The notes below the pieces were generated by a model. The model was given only the letters and a program-made list of their open reading frames with translations, did not search any database and was not told the DNA's origin. Made by a program: the position numbers and the translations under genes. A stretch of 64,000 nucleotides of DNA from Rubripirellula reticaptiva (lineage in GTDB: Bacteria; Planctomycetota; Planctomycetia; Pirellulales; Pirellulaceae). Numbering within the stretch: the first letter of the stretch is position 1; each line of letters starts with the position of its first letter. The stretch spans positions 248,001 through 312,000 of the forward strand of contig NZ_SJPX01000005.1 in the NCBI RefSeq assembly GCF_007860175.1, given 5' to 3'. Shown piece after piece: positions 37,158 to 46,205 of the stretch.

Positions 37158-39119
37158 TTACCCGCGGCCTCGCGGTCCCAACCGACCGAACATTCGGTCT
37201 AGCTCGTCACGACTAAAGAACAACGCCGTCGGCCGGCCGTGCGGACAGTGATGCGTGTCGTGATAGAGATCCTTTTGCTCGAGCAAGCTAACGATCTCTT
37301 CCGGCGCCAGCGGATCGCCCGCTTTGACGGCCGCCTTGCAAGCGATCGTCGAAAGCAAACGGTTCAGCAGATCTTTCGGATCGGGTTGCTTGCCGGCCGA
37401 AACCAACGCATCTAAAACCGTTCGCAACATATCGGCCGGCGATCCATGCTTTAGCATCGCAGGATAAGACTGGATCACGATCGTCTCGCCGCCAAAGTCA
37501 TCGATTTCTAGACCAATTTTGCCGAGCGTTTCCTTCGCATCCAGCGCCGCAGTCCGCTCGGCCGGCGTCAACGAAACGGGTTCCGGCACCAACAACCGCT
37601 GCGACTCCAACGACTTGCCTTCGCCCAGCACTTTCTCGCAAACTCGTTCGTACAGCACTCTTTCATGAAGCGCGTGCTGATCGATCACGACCATTCCCGA
37701 TTCATCCTGAGTGACCAAGTAGCGATTGTGCACTTGGAATCCGAGATAGCAAACCGACGGCGAGATTCCGTCGCCGGTCTCCGCCCCGTTCGTTGCCAGC
37801 CCGTTCGTTGCCAGCCCGCCACTGTCTTTCGATTCCACTTCCCAAGGAGCAACATCACTAACCGGCGAGGAACTTGCGCCGCCTGGATAAGGCTGGAACG
37901 CGGGCGTTCCGATCGACGGCATCGTTTGAGTGGTCGCGATTGGTTTCTGCACGCCTGTTCGCGCCCAATCAATCACGGACTGCCGCTGCAATTGTGCAGA
38001 TTGCTCGGGTGAACCGGGCGGAACGGGAACGGCCGCGGGAAGGTCATCGGTTTCTTGTGATGAACCAGGACCGACGCGATGAGTCATGTCGGTGCGAAGG
38101 AACTGATGCCGCAGTGTTTGCAGCAATCGTGCATACACTTTGCCGCCATCGGTGAACCGCACCTCCAACTTCGTTGGGTGAACGTTCACGTCGATCATTT
38201 CGGGCGGCATGTCCATCCGCAAAAAACAAACCGGGAACCGCCCAACCATCAAAAGTCCGCGGTACGCTTCGCCGAGTGCGTGCTGCAGCGAACGATCGCG
38301 AATATGCCGGCCGTTCAAAAACAGATACTGCATCCGATTGTTGCCGCGACTGACCGACGGATCGCAGACATAACCGCTGATCCGAACGTTGTCGGAATCG
38401 TCGCGAATCGGAATCAGCACGCTTGCGACCTCGTCACCAAAAAACGCACCAATCCGATCCGACCATCGAGTCGAAACGGGCAAGTCGTAAACGATCTTGT
38501 CGTTGTTGATCAGCACAAAGTGGACTTGCGGATTGGCAAGCGCCAAACGCGTGAACGCTTCGACGATATGGCCACGTTCGGTACCTGCGGTTTTCAAGAA
38601 CCGATGCCGAACCGGCGTGTTAAAAAACAGATTCTTGATTTCGATCACCGTCCCGACCGGACAACCGCACGGCGCGGGCGCCTCGATGACTCCGCCACGG
38701 ACCTGGACTTCGCTGCCGCAGTTATCGCCTTCGGTGCGACTGCGGATCGTCATGTGCGAAACACTGCCGATCGACGCCAATGCTTCCCCGCGGAACCCAA
38801 GCGTGCGAACGCTGAACAGCGAATCGTCATCGGGCAGCTTGCTGGTGGCGTGCGAAGCAATCGCTAGCGGTAATTGCTCGGCTGTCATTCCACAGCCATC
38901 GTCGCTGATGCGGATCAGTTCGGTGCCGCCGCCAGCGATCGTGACTTCGATGCGATGAGAACCTGCATCAATGCTGTTCTCGACCAACTCTTTCACCACC
39001 GACGCCGGACGCTCGATCACTTCGCCCGCAGCGATCTGGTTGATCAAATTAGGGGGCAGTTGTCGGATCGTCGGCAGTTCGCGAGTGGTCGTATTCATGG
39101 GGATCGAATGTACCGCCAA
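37158..39119 (-). CDS. mutL: DNA mismatch repair protein MutL with C-terminal endonuclease motif
   Basis: 653 residues. The GHKL ATPase motifs are intact: ELVENSIDAG, DDGCGM, ASHATSKL and TLGFRGEALASIGSV. The C-terminal domain carries DQHALHERVLYE, i.e. DQHAx2Ex4E, the metal-binding motif of nicking MutL proteins, plus CPHGRPT, as expected in bacteria that lack MutH. The middle linker (about 370-440) is Ser/Pro/Gly-rich and contains a 15-bp DNA duplication that gives LATNGLATNG. MutS is not in the window. Start: ATG 39119 (MAVHSIPMNT) or the ATG at 39098, which is closer to family length. The protein couples mismatch recognition to strand incision. Confidence 0.95.
   Translation of the reverse strand: MAVHSIPMNTTTRELPTIRQLPPNLINQIAAGEVIERPASVVKELVENSIDAGSHRIEVTIAGGGTELIRISDDGCGMTAEQLPLAIASHATSKLPDDDSLFSVRTLGFRGEALASIGSVSHMTIRSRTEGDNCGSEVQVRGGVIEAPAPCGCPVGTVIEIKNLFFNTPVRHRFLKTAGTERGHIVEAFTRLALANPQVHFVLINNDKIVYDLPVSTRWSDRIGAFFGDEVASVLIPIRDDSDNVRISGYVCDPSVSRGNNRMQYLFLNGRHIRDRSLQHALGEAYRGLLMVGRFPVCFLRMDMPPEMIDVNVHPTKLEVRFTDGGKVYARLLQTLRHQFLRTDMTHRVGPGSSQETDDLPAAVPVPPGSPEQSAQLQRQSVIDWARTGVQKPIATTQTMPSIGTPAFQPYPGGASSSPVSDVAPWEVESKDSGGLATNGLATNGAETGDGISPSVCYLGFQVHNRYLVTQDESGMVVIDQHALHERVLYERVCEKVLGEGKSLESQRLLVPEPVSLTPAERTAALDAKETLGKIGLEIDDFGGETIVIQSYPAMLKHGSPADMLRTVLDALVSAGKQPDPKDLLNRLLSTIACKAAVKAGDPLAPEEIVSLLEQKDLYHDTHHCPHGRPTALFFSRDELDRMFGRLGPRGRG
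37785..37814. repeat. 15-bp tandem duplication in the mutL linker
   Basis: Two nearly identical 15-bp units (37785-37799 and 37800-37814, core CCGTTCGTTGCCAG) keep the frame and add the duplicated LATNG pentapeptide to the disordered linker of MutL. Confidence 0.8.
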
Positions 39120-39226
39120 ATGAATCGATCACAACCACAAATCACCCGGTGCAAGCCGAGCCAGCACGTACTCCGCCAACGATATGGCGGAGTTTTTTCG
39201 ATTCACCTGGCGACCACCCGGTCGGC

Positions 39227-40762
39227 TTACTCGCCGAACCCGATGGGCAACATCATTCGCTGGTTGCCACGACGGACGATCAGTCGCAAGATTTGGCGCG
39301 ATCGTTCGGCTCGCGCAAAGATTGTCGCCAACTGGTCCACCGACGTCAGTTCAGCACCGGCAGCCGACTCGATCACGTCGCCGACTTCTAGTTCTGCTTG
39401 CGCCGCGATGCCAGCATCACGCACACTGCTGACGATCAGCCCGCTGCGAAGCCCCTGGTATCCGTACTGTTGAGCCGATTCCGGCGTCACGGGCACCAGT
39501 TCGGCACCAATCTGCTCGTAGAAGCCGCTGAACATCGCCATCGCCGCATCGGTCCGCTCGCCCAACTGGACTTGAACGGTCACGGCTTCGCCGTTGCGAT
39601 CGACTTCCATACTGACGGTCGTTCCCGGCACGCGGCTGGCCACATAGTTGCGAAGCTGAGTCCCGCCGGTGACTTTGCGGCCGTCCAACTTGACCACCAC
39701 GTCGCCCGGCTGCAGGCCAGCCTTCGCCGCTGGCTGGTTTTCCAGCACCGTACCGATCAGACCACCGGATCGGACTTTCAAGTCATACGAGTTGACGCTG
39801 TCGGGAGTCACGTCAACGACTTGGGCCCCCAAAAATCCGCGGTGCACTTCGCCAGTCTCGATAATCTGTTCCAAGACCGGTTGGGCCAATGACACAGGGA
39901 TAGCAAAACCGATACCCGCACTGCCGCCCGAACGCGACAAGATCGCTGTGTTGATGCCAACCAATTCGCCACGCAAGTTGACCAGCGGGCCACCCGAATT
40001 GCCAGGGTTGATGGCCGCGTCGGTTTGCAAAAAGTCTTCGAAGCCGTCGCCATCGGCGATGATCCGCTGAACACGGTTCTTTCCGCTGATGATCCCGGCG
40101 GTCACGGTTTGATCGAGCCCAAAGGGGCTGCCGATCGCCAACACCCAATCACCGACGCGGATCTCATCACTGCTGCCCAGCATTGCGGGTCGCAGTCCGG
40201 TCAAGTTGACCTTCACAACCGCCAAATCGGTCTGAGGATCCGTGCCCACGACCGACCCGACTTCGATGCGGCCGTCGGAAAATTCAACCGACAATTCGTC
40301 AGCACCTTCGATGACATGATTGTTCGTCAAAATGTAGCCATCCGCGCGAACGATCACGCCGCTGCCCATCCCGCTAGATTCACGTTCTTGGATTTGCGGC
40401 TGGGCCTGGCCGCCAAAGAAGTCTTCGAAGCCGCGCGGCACGCGACGGCCTGAGGTGCGAACCACTTGAGTCTGTTTCGTGCTGATGCTGACCACACTTG
40501 GCTTCAGTGCTTCGGCGACGTTTCGAAACGCTGTCGACAATCCGTCCGCAGCGGTCAAGTTTTGTTGCTGCAACGTCGCCGCGGCAGGCGGTGCTGGCTG
40601 GCCGTCCCGCTGAGCCGAAAATTGCCCAGTCGGTGCCCGTTCTTGCCCAATCGCTTCAACCTGCAAACTCTGCGGCAACGACATCACAACGCCCATCACC
40701 AAAACCCCAACCAACATGGCGGCCAGTGCGAACGATGTACTTTTCCAAAGACTCTGCATCAA
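39227..40762 (-). CDS. HtrA/DegP-type periplasmic serine protease with two PDZ domains
   Basis: 511 residues. An N-terminal membrane anchor or signal (about 8-32) is followed by a low-complexity linker, a trypsin-like domain with the triad His149 (LTNNHVIEGA), Asp179 (DPQTDLAVVK) and Ser256 (NPGNSGGPL), then two PDZ domains (about 310-400 and 415-505; RSGGLIGTVLENQPAAKAGL marks the first). HtrA proteases degrade or refold misfolded envelope proteins. Length and domain order match DegQ/DegP/MucD. It is divergent from glgC (202 nt gap). The end lies 108 nt past the start of mutL, so co-regulation with mutL is not implied by spacing. Confidence 0.95.
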   Translation of the reverse strand: MMQSLWKSTSFALAAMLVGVLVMGVVMSLPQSLQVEAIGQERAPTGQFSAQRDGQPAPPAAATLQQQNLTAADGLSTAFRNVAEALKPSVVSISTKQTQVVRTSGRRVPRGFEDFFGGQAQPQIQERESSGMGSGVIVRADGYILTNNHVIEGADELSVEFSDGRIEVGSVVGTDPQTDLAVVKVNLTGLRPAMLGSSDEIRVGDWVLAIGSPFGLDQTVTAGIISGKNRVQRIIADGDGFEDFLQTDAAINPGNSGGPLVNLRGELVGINTAILSRSGGSAGIGFAIPVSLAQPVLEQIIETGEVHRGFLGAQVVDVTPDSVNSYDLKVRSGGLIGTVLENQPAAKAGLQPGDVVVKLDGRKVTGGTQLRNYVASRVPGTTVSMEVDRNGEAVTVQVQLGERTDAAMAMFSGFYEQIGAELVPVTPESAQQYGYQGLRSGLIVSSVRDAGIAAQAELEVGDVIESAAGAELTSVDQLATIFARAERSRQILRLIVRRGNQRMMLPIGFGE

Positions 40763-40964
40763 TGTTTCTCCAAGTCCAAAAACTCACGATCCGGCTGTCA
40801 AACCGGCAGAACGTTCTCATCATTCTAGGCGAGCAAACCGCAGGCCAATTCTTCCGTTCGGTCTCGCATGACAGCCATGCAGCGTGGTAACTTAATGATT
40901 GCATAAACAGGACGTTGTAGAACGCGATGATTCAGGGCAATCAACGGGTGTATGGAATCAAAAA

Positions 40965-42221
40965 ATGATGCGAGACACTTTGACAGTGATTTTGGCGGGT
41001 GGACGCGGTTCACGGCTCGAACCACTGACGCGAGACCGAGCCAAACCCGCCGTTCCCTTCGGCGGGCTGTACCGGATCGTCGACTTTGTGCTCAGCAATT
41101 GCCTGAACAGCGGGATGCGCAACATATTGTTGCTGACGCAGTACAAAGCGGGTTCGCTGGACCGGCACATCAACTTGGCATGGCGAAATTACTTTTGCCG
41201 AGAATTGGGCGAATTCATCGATGTCGTTCCGCCTCAACAGCGTTTCGCCGACAACTGGTACACCGGCACGGCCGACGCAGTTTACCAGAACATCTACGCG
41301 ATCGAACGCGAACAGCCGCGTGACGTCGTCATCTTGGGCGGCGACCATATCTACAAGATGAACTACAAACCGATGCTGGAATTCCATCGCAGGATGGACG
41401 CAGACATCACCATCGGGGCGCTGCGAGTGACACGCAGCGAAGCCAAAGAGTTTGGCGTCATTCAGGCCGATTTAGATCACCGAGTCCTCGGTTTCCAAGA
41501 AAAGCCCGAAGACCCGATCCCCACCCCCGAAGACCCCGACGTCTACATGGCGTCGATGGGCATCTATATCTTTAACGCACGTTTTCTGTACGAACAATTG
41601 TGCGACGACGCGACCATCGAAGACAGCGACCATGACTTCGGCAAGAACATCATTCCCGGGGCGATCGACGATTACAAAGTCTATGCGTTCCCGTTTTTGG
41701 ACGAGAATCGCAAACGCGACGCATACTGGCGAGACGTCGGCACGATCGACGCCTACTTCGAGGCTACGATGGACCTGATCGGCGTCGACCCGCTGCTGAA
41801 CCTGTACGACGAACATTGGCCCATCCGCGCGTTTCAACCGCAACTGCCGCCGCCAAAATTTGTTTTCGGCAGCGAGGGTGGCCCAGCAACTCGCCGCGGC
41901 GTCGCGCTCGATTCGCTGGTTTGCCAGGGTGCGATCATCAGCGGCGGTACGGTTGCCCGCAGCGTCTTGGGACCAGGCGTTCGGATCAACTCTTACGCTC
42001 GAGTCGAAGATTGCATTCTGTTCGATGATGTCGAAGTCGGGCGTCGCAGCCGGCTACGACGCGTGATCGTGGACAAGGGTGTCCGTATCCCGGCCGAAAC
42101 CGAAATCGGATATGATCCCGAAGCCGACCGGGCTCGCGGATTCACCGTCACCGAAAGTGGACTAGTGGTCATCGCTCGTGGTGACGAACTTTCGTTCGCC
42201 CCCGAAGTGGCCCGCAGCTAG
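40965..42221 (+). CDS. glgC: Glucose-1-phosphate adenylyltransferase
   Basis: 418 residues from the ATG pair at 40965/40968 ([20 protein letters not shown]); the frame extends upstream only through a TTG at 40899 with no family resemblance. [12 protein letters not shown] is the nucleotide-binding loop; [40 protein letters not shown] and FQEKPEDP are family hallmarks, and a C-terminal left-handed beta-helix follows. It makes ADP-glucose for glycogen synthesis and is normally under allosteric control. No other glycogen gene is in the window. A 16-bp tandem duplication separates it from the diguanylate cyclase gene. Confidence 0.95.
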   Translation: MMRDTLTVILAGGRGSRLEPLTRDRAKPAVPFGGLYRIVDFVLSNCLNSGMRNILLLTQYKAGSLDRHINLAWRNYFCRELGEFIDVVPPQQRFADNWYTGTADAVYQNIYAIEREQPRDVVILGGDHIYKMNYKPMLEFHRRMDADITIGALRVTRSEAKEFGVIQADLDHRVLGFQEKPEDPIPTPEDPDVYMASMGIYIFNARFLYEQLCDDATIEDSDHDFGKNIIPGAIDDYKVYAFPFLDENRKRDAYWRDVGTIDAYFEATMDLIGVDPLLNLYDEHWPIRAFQPQLPPPKFVFGSEGGPATRRGVALDSLVCQGAIISGGTVARSVLGPGVRINSYARVEDCILFDDVEVGRRSRLRRVIVDKGVRIPAETEIGYDPEADRARGFTVTESGLVVIARGDELSFAPEVARS

Positions 42222-42250
42222 CAACTGTCAGCCTGGGAATTGTGTACCTG

Positions 42251-42282
42251 GCGAACGTGAACAGGGCAAACGTGAACAAGGC
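42251..42282. repeat. 16-bp tandem duplication between glgC and the GGDEF gene
   Basis: AACGTGAACA recurs at 42254 and 42270 inside two 16-bp units (42251-42266 and 42267-42282), about 30 nt after the glgC stop and 16 nt before the next ATG. Both copies contain TGA. Confidence 0.75.
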
Positions 42283-42297
42283 AGGGATTTTTCGCCA

Positions 42298-43224
42298 ATG
42301 TCGCTCGCAGAAGCTACGCCGCTGATCGCCGGGATCGTGCTTGCGACCATTTTATTGGCCGTCGGCTTTCTGATCGGCTACCGTCGCGGCCGACGGCGAA
42401 CCGCCGATGATGGACACAACCTCAGCGACGATGATCGCCAGCAACTTCTGCAGTTGATGCAGGAACTCGGCGCCTGGACCCACGACTACGCTGGGAACGT
42501 GTCCGGCAACCAAGAACAACTGGTCCGCTTGAGCGAAGCGGTCCAAAAGGACGGCGCAAGATCGCCTGCCGAAATCAAAGTCGTCGCCGTCTTGCAACAG
42601 ATCATGCAGAACAACGAGCAACTAAAGTCCAAACTCGACGAAGCCGAAGAACAGCTCGAACGACAGACCCGTCAAATCGCATGCTATCTAACCGAAGCCC
42701 GCACCGACGGACTGACGGGTCTGTTCAATCGGCGAGCACTGGACAACCGATTGGACGAACTGTTCATCGGCTACCGAGCGGGCGGTCGATCATTCGTAAT
42801 CGCGTTGATCGACATCGATAAATTCAAAGTCATCAATGACACGCACGGACACCAAGCCGGCGACCAAGTGCTAAAACAGCTAGCCTCGGTGCTGCGGACT
42901 CGCTTGGACGGTTCGCTGATGGTCGCACGATTCGGCGGCGAAGAATTCGCGGCCGTGATGGACGGGCCACTGCGAGTCGCGGCGGAAAAAATGAACGAGT
43001 TGCGTAAGGCTGTATCGGAGTACCCGATGCAGGCGGGTTCGAAAACGATCGACGTCACGATCAGTGTCGGGCTTAGCGAACCACGCGACGACATGATCGT
43101 CAGCCCCGTGCTGCGACGAGCCGACGAAGCATTATACGCCGCAAAAAACATCGGACGAAACCGAGTCTACTTTCACGACGGCCGAGACCCGATCCTGGTC
43201 GGAGCTCCCGAAGTAGCAAAGTAA
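42298..43224 (+). CDS. Membrane-anchored diguanylate cyclase (GGDEF)
   Basis: 308 residues from the ATG at 42298, which directly precedes a single transmembrane helix (PLIAGIVLATILLAVGFLIGY) and a basic stop-transfer. A coiled-coil segment (about 60-125) links it to a GGDEF domain: TDGLTGLFNRRALDNRL, IALIDIDKFKVINDTHGHQAGD and the active-site loop RFGGEEF. All residues for cyclic-di-GMP synthesis are present. The RxxD inhibitory site is not at its usual place upstream of GGEEF, so product inhibition may be absent. No sensory domain is recognised, the coiled coil probably transmits or enforces dimerisation. An earlier in-frame start at 42178 would overlap glgC and is rejected. Confidence 0.92.
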   Translation: MSLAEATPLIAGIVLATILLAVGFLIGYRRGRRRTADDGHNLSDDDRQQLLQLMQELGAWTHDYAGNVSGNQEQLVRLSEAVQKDGARSPAEIKVVAVLQQIMQNNEQLKSKLDEAEEQLERQTRQIACYLTEARTDGLTGLFNRRALDNRLDELFIGYRAGGRSFVIALIDIDKFKVINDTHGHQAGDQVLKQLASVLRTRLDGSLMVARFGGEEFAAVMDGPLRVAAEKMNELRKAVSEYPMQAGSKTIDVTISVGLSEPRDDMIVSPVLRRADEALYAAKNIGRNRVYFHDGRDPILVGAPEVAK

Positions 43225-43278
43225 TACGACGATCAGCAATACGCATCACAGCAATTCGCAACTATAAGACTTATCACG

Positions 43279-44649
43279 ATGGCAAGCCCCCAAACGACGC
43301 CCTACGACATCACCACCATGCCGCCGGGCATTCCCTACATCGTCGGCAACGAGGCAGCCGAACGATTCAGCTTCTATGGAATGCGCGCCATTTTGACGGT
43401 GTTCATGACCAAGTATCTGGTCGATGCGACCGGAGCGATGGACACAATGGGTGACGAGGACGCCAAGTTCTGGGGGCACACGTTCATCATGGTGGCGTAC
43501 TTTACGCCAATTCTTGGCGCGTTTGCGGCGGACTGGTTGTTTGGTAAGTATAAAACGATCCTCTGGTTATCGTTGCTTTACTGTGCCGGCCACTTCGCAT
43601 TAGCGATCAACGAAACGCGGATGGGACTTGCGGTCGGACTTAGTCTGATCGCACTAGGTACCGGAGCGATCAAGCCCTGTGTTTCGGCTCATGTAGGGGA
43701 CCAATTCGGGACCCGAAACTCGCACTTGCTAGAAAAAGTCTTCGGTTGGTTTTACGTTGCCATCAACCTTGGCGCGTTCCTGTCGACTCTAGCGACGCCG
43801 TTCTTGCTGGACCGATTCGGATCCAAAGTCGCCTTTGGTGTGCCGGGCGTTTTGATGGCCATCGCGACGTTCGTTTTCTGGCTTGGCCGAAACAAATTCG
43901 TTCACATTCCGCCCCGCGGAATCGTGGTTTTCAAGGAAGCGTTCACCGGCGAAGGATTGAAGGTTATCCTGAAATTGACTCCGGTGTATCTGCTGGTTGC
44001 CGTTTTCTGGAGTCTGTTTGACCAAACCGCGACGAGCTGGGTTTTGCAGGCTGAAAAGATGGACCGGACGGTGTTCGGATTCGAATTGCTTTCCAGCCAA
44101 ATCCAAGCTGCCAACCCGTTCATGATCTTGGTGCTGGTACCGCTGTTCAGTTACGTGGTCTATCCGGCAATTAGCAAGGTCTTCCCGCTGACATCACTGC
44201 GAAAAGTTTCAATCGGGATGTTCCTGTCGGTGTTGGCATTCGCTTTGATTGCGGTTGCCGAATCGAAAATTCAAGCAGGCGACACGACTAGCATTAGCTG
44301 GCAAGTCTTTGCGTACTTCATCATGACGGCAGCCGAAGTGATGGTCTCGATCACGTGCCTGGAGTTCAGCTACACGCAGGCTCCCAACAGCATGAAAAGC
44401 ATCATCATGAGCCTGTACTTGCTGTCGGTTTCACTCGGCAACTTCATTGCCGCAGGCGTCAACGCAGTGATCCTGAACGCGGACGGTTCATCGAAGCTGC
44501 CTGGGGCAATGTACTACTGGTTCTTTGCCGGACTGATGTTCGCCGCCGCAGTTGCCTTCATCTTTGTCGCATATTTCTATCGCGAAAAGACATTTATCCA
44601 AGACAACGAGGCATCTCAGCGTTCGATCGCCGAGGGCAGCGAAGGCTAA
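43279..44649 (+). CDS. POT/PTR family proton-dependent oligopeptide transporter
   Basis: 456 residues, about 12 hydrophobic segments, at the short end of the family. The N-terminal signature GIPYIVGNEAAERFSFYGMRAIL is the ExxER-FxxYG proton-coupling motif of POT transporters, which import di- and tripeptides (some move nitrate or other solutes). FGWFYVAINLGAF matches the second PTR2 signature. It sits in the inner membrane. Neighbours give no substrate hint; it converges with the DUF6268-like outer-membrane gene with only 14 nt between stops. Confidence 0.92.
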   Translation: MASPQTTPYDITTMPPGIPYIVGNEAAERFSFYGMRAILTVFMTKYLVDATGAMDTMGDEDAKFWGHTFIMVAYFTPILGAFAADWLFGKYKTILWLSLLYCAGHFALAINETRMGLAVGLSLIALGTGAIKPCVSAHVGDQFGTRNSHLLEKVFGWFYVAINLGAFLSTLATPFLLDRFGSKVAFGVPGVLMAIATFVFWLGRNKFVHIPPRGIVVFKEAFTGEGLKVILKLTPVYLLVAVFWSLFDQTATSWVLQAEKMDRTVFGFELLSSQIQAANPFMILVLVPLFSYVVYPAISKVFPLTSLRKVSIGMFLSVLAFALIAVAESKIQAGDTTSISWQVFAYFIMTAAEVMVSITCLEFSYTQAPNSMKSIIMSLYLLSVSLGNFIAAGVNAVILNADGSSKLPGAMYYWFFAGLMFAAAVAFIFVAYFYREKTFIQDNEASQRSIAEGSEG

Positions 44650-44663
44650 TCGCACCGAAGCGA

Positions 44664-45803
44664 CTAAAATTGCCAAGCGGCTCGGATACCGACGCCATCG
44701 CTAAGGTCGATACGCACGTCGTCTCGTTCGTACTCGATACGACGACCGAACGTGTAGACGGTTTCGATGTTGAAGCCGCGGTTGCCGGCGCCGATCACTT
44801 CGTAGCCGCCAATCAACTCGTAGGCTCGGACCGTTAATTCGTCCGACTCGCCACTGGATCGCTTCACGGCCCATGTGTTGCCGCCGATGCTGGCACCGAC
44901 GAAAGCCCAACCTTCTGCATGGCCGCCGTTTTTCCACAAACGACGGGCAAGCCGCGGACGTGGCATGGTCGCGTCGATTTTCCACCATGGGGTTGGCAAA
45001 TAAACAAATCCAACAGCAGGCAACAAGCCAATGTCATTACGGGCAAAGTAAACGACACCAGCGGACAACGTTAGATTCGGACGCGGCTTCCAGTTCATCA
45101 GCGCCAATCCAAACAAACGAAACCCATTGTCGGATGTGTCGAAGTCACTTCGCACCGACGGGGTGACAACAACGGTGGTCGAGAAAACTTCGGACCATTT
45201 TTTTTGGTTCAATATCGATATACCGGTGTCGTAGACTGAACCCGGAACGTCAATGCCGGTCGGGCCGTCCAAGTGATCGACACGAAAGTAAGGACGAAAT
45301 CCGACGATATTATCCATCGATCCACCGGTGATCACGCCGATCGGAAACCCAAAATTGATCCTCGCCTCTTCGAAGGTTTGGTTCATTCGCCCCGAGACGT
45401 CATCGTTGCCGGTGTCCCAAAGATGCCCGCCAAGTACTTCGGTGCCTTGATAGAAGCTTTTCCTGAACCGCTCAATCGGTACCTCGCCCGCGGCCTGGCT
45501 CACCATCATCGACGCCACCGAATCGGCAGGCATGTAGACGGTCGGCGGATAGATTCCGTCCATCGTTGGATCGATGACTGGACCACTCAGAATCAGATCG
45601 CTGATCGAGCGATCGCCCAAGGCCGGATCGTGCACGACACGGTCGCGAAAAGCATGCTGGCCAAACAGCGGGTCTTGGGATGTATTGCTCCGCAGTAGAT
45701 CCGAACCTGAAATCGTTTGAGCATTTGAAACTGGCGTGTCCCATCCGGCGACGGCACAAACCGCCGCCAGCGAACTGGCAAGGCAAAATTGCGACAACCG
45801 CAT
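44664..45803 (-). CDS. Outer-membrane beta-barrel-like protein, DUF6268 type
   Basis: 379 residues from the ATG at 45803, which starts a clean signal peptide (MRLSQFCLASSLAAVCAVAG, cleavage near SNAQ); an upstream in-frame ATG at 45845 is unlikely. The mature part after about residue 110 is rich in alternating hydrophobic and aromatic strands (WSEVFSTTVVVTPSVRSDFD, LTLSAGVVYFARNDIG, WWKIDATMPRPRLARRLW) and ends in AAWQF with a terminal Phe, typical of outer-membrane barrels. The pattern resembles the planctomycete DUF6268 family as I recall it. Function unknown. The 402-nt gap upstream is strongly structured. Confidence 0.8.
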   Translation of the reverse strand: MRLSQFCLASSLAAVCAVAGWDTPVSNAQTISGSDLLRSNTSQDPLFGQHAFRDRVVHDPALGDRSISDLILSGPVIDPTMDGIYPPTVYMPADSVASMMVSQAAGEVPIERFRKSFYQGTEVLGGHLWDTGNDDVSGRMNQTFEEARINFGFPIGVITGGSMDNIVGFRPYFRVDHLDGPTGIDVPGSVYDTGISILNQKKWSEVFSTTVVVTPSVRSDFDTSDNGFRLFGLALMNWKPRPNLTLSAGVVYFARNDIGLLPAVGFVYLPTPWWKIDATMPRPRLARRLWKNGGHAEGWAFVGASIGGNTWAVKRSSGESDELTVRAYELIGGYEVIGAGNRGFNIETVYTFGRRIEYERDDVRIDLSDGVGIRAAWQF

Positions 45804-46205
45804 AGCAAACTCCGAAGAACAGTGGGACAGGTTGACTGCTACCAAAATGACGACGGGCGAATCAACTGAAATCCTTCATGCGGACTGCTCCGACCGCTCG
45901 TGGCCTGTAAAAACGTCACACTCAGTGAAAAAAATTGGTCTAAATCTGCAATAAATTGAATTTCACGAAGAATTTTTCGCAAATCCGCACTTTGAGTGCG
46001 GCAAACCGTAAAAGAGTGCGATACTTTGCTAGTACGGAAATCGCTCCGGCAATTTTTCGTAATGAGAGCTTTGCCCGTGCCCCGGCAAAGCTCTTGGTAG
46101 TGCGCGGCAGGTTCGAAACTGCCCCTTTCGGCCTGCCGCCGCACTACACTATTAACAAGAGGCTAGTGGATGGCATGCCGTTGAGTGGATCTTCGCTCCG
46201 ATTGA
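45804..46205. other. 402-bp divergent gene-free region, partly A/T-rich and hairpin-rich
   Basis: No gene is supported; the frame at 45956-46309 runs through the hairpins and looks like nothing known. An A/T-rich stretch near 45915-45985 contrasts with the G/C-rich surroundings and probably carries promoters for the outer-membrane gene (minus) and the LuxR gene (plus). Three perfect or near-perfect hairpins follow at 45985-46147 (separate entry). AATTTTTCG occurs twice in direct orientation (near 45971 and 46051). Confidence 0.65.
45985..46147 (+). ncRNA. Candidate structured RNA: three consecutive hairpins upstream of the PAS-LuxR gene
   Basis: Hairpin 1: CCGCACT (45985-45991) with AGTGCGG (45995-46001). 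Hairpin 2: AGAGCTTTGCC (46065-46075) with GGCAAAGCTCT (46084-46094), 11 perfect pairs. Hairpin 3: GTAGTGCGCGGCAGG (46097-46111) with CCTGCCGCCGCACTAC (46132-46147), 15 pairs and one bulged C; its GGCAG can instead pair with CTGCC at 46119-46123, giving two exclusive folds. AGTGCG/CGCACT recurs in hairpins 1 and 3. This could be a 5-prime leader, a small RNA or a set of protein-binding inverted repeats; strand is assumed. Confidence 0.45.

Noticed and set aside
38079-38867. 262-residue plus-strand ORF opposite mutL
   Set aside because: Shadow of mutL; the mutL motifs are intact on the minus strand.
40899-40964. Upstream extension of glgC to a TTG start
   Set aside because: The 22 extra residues do not resemble the family and an ATG pair directly precedes the conserved N-terminus.
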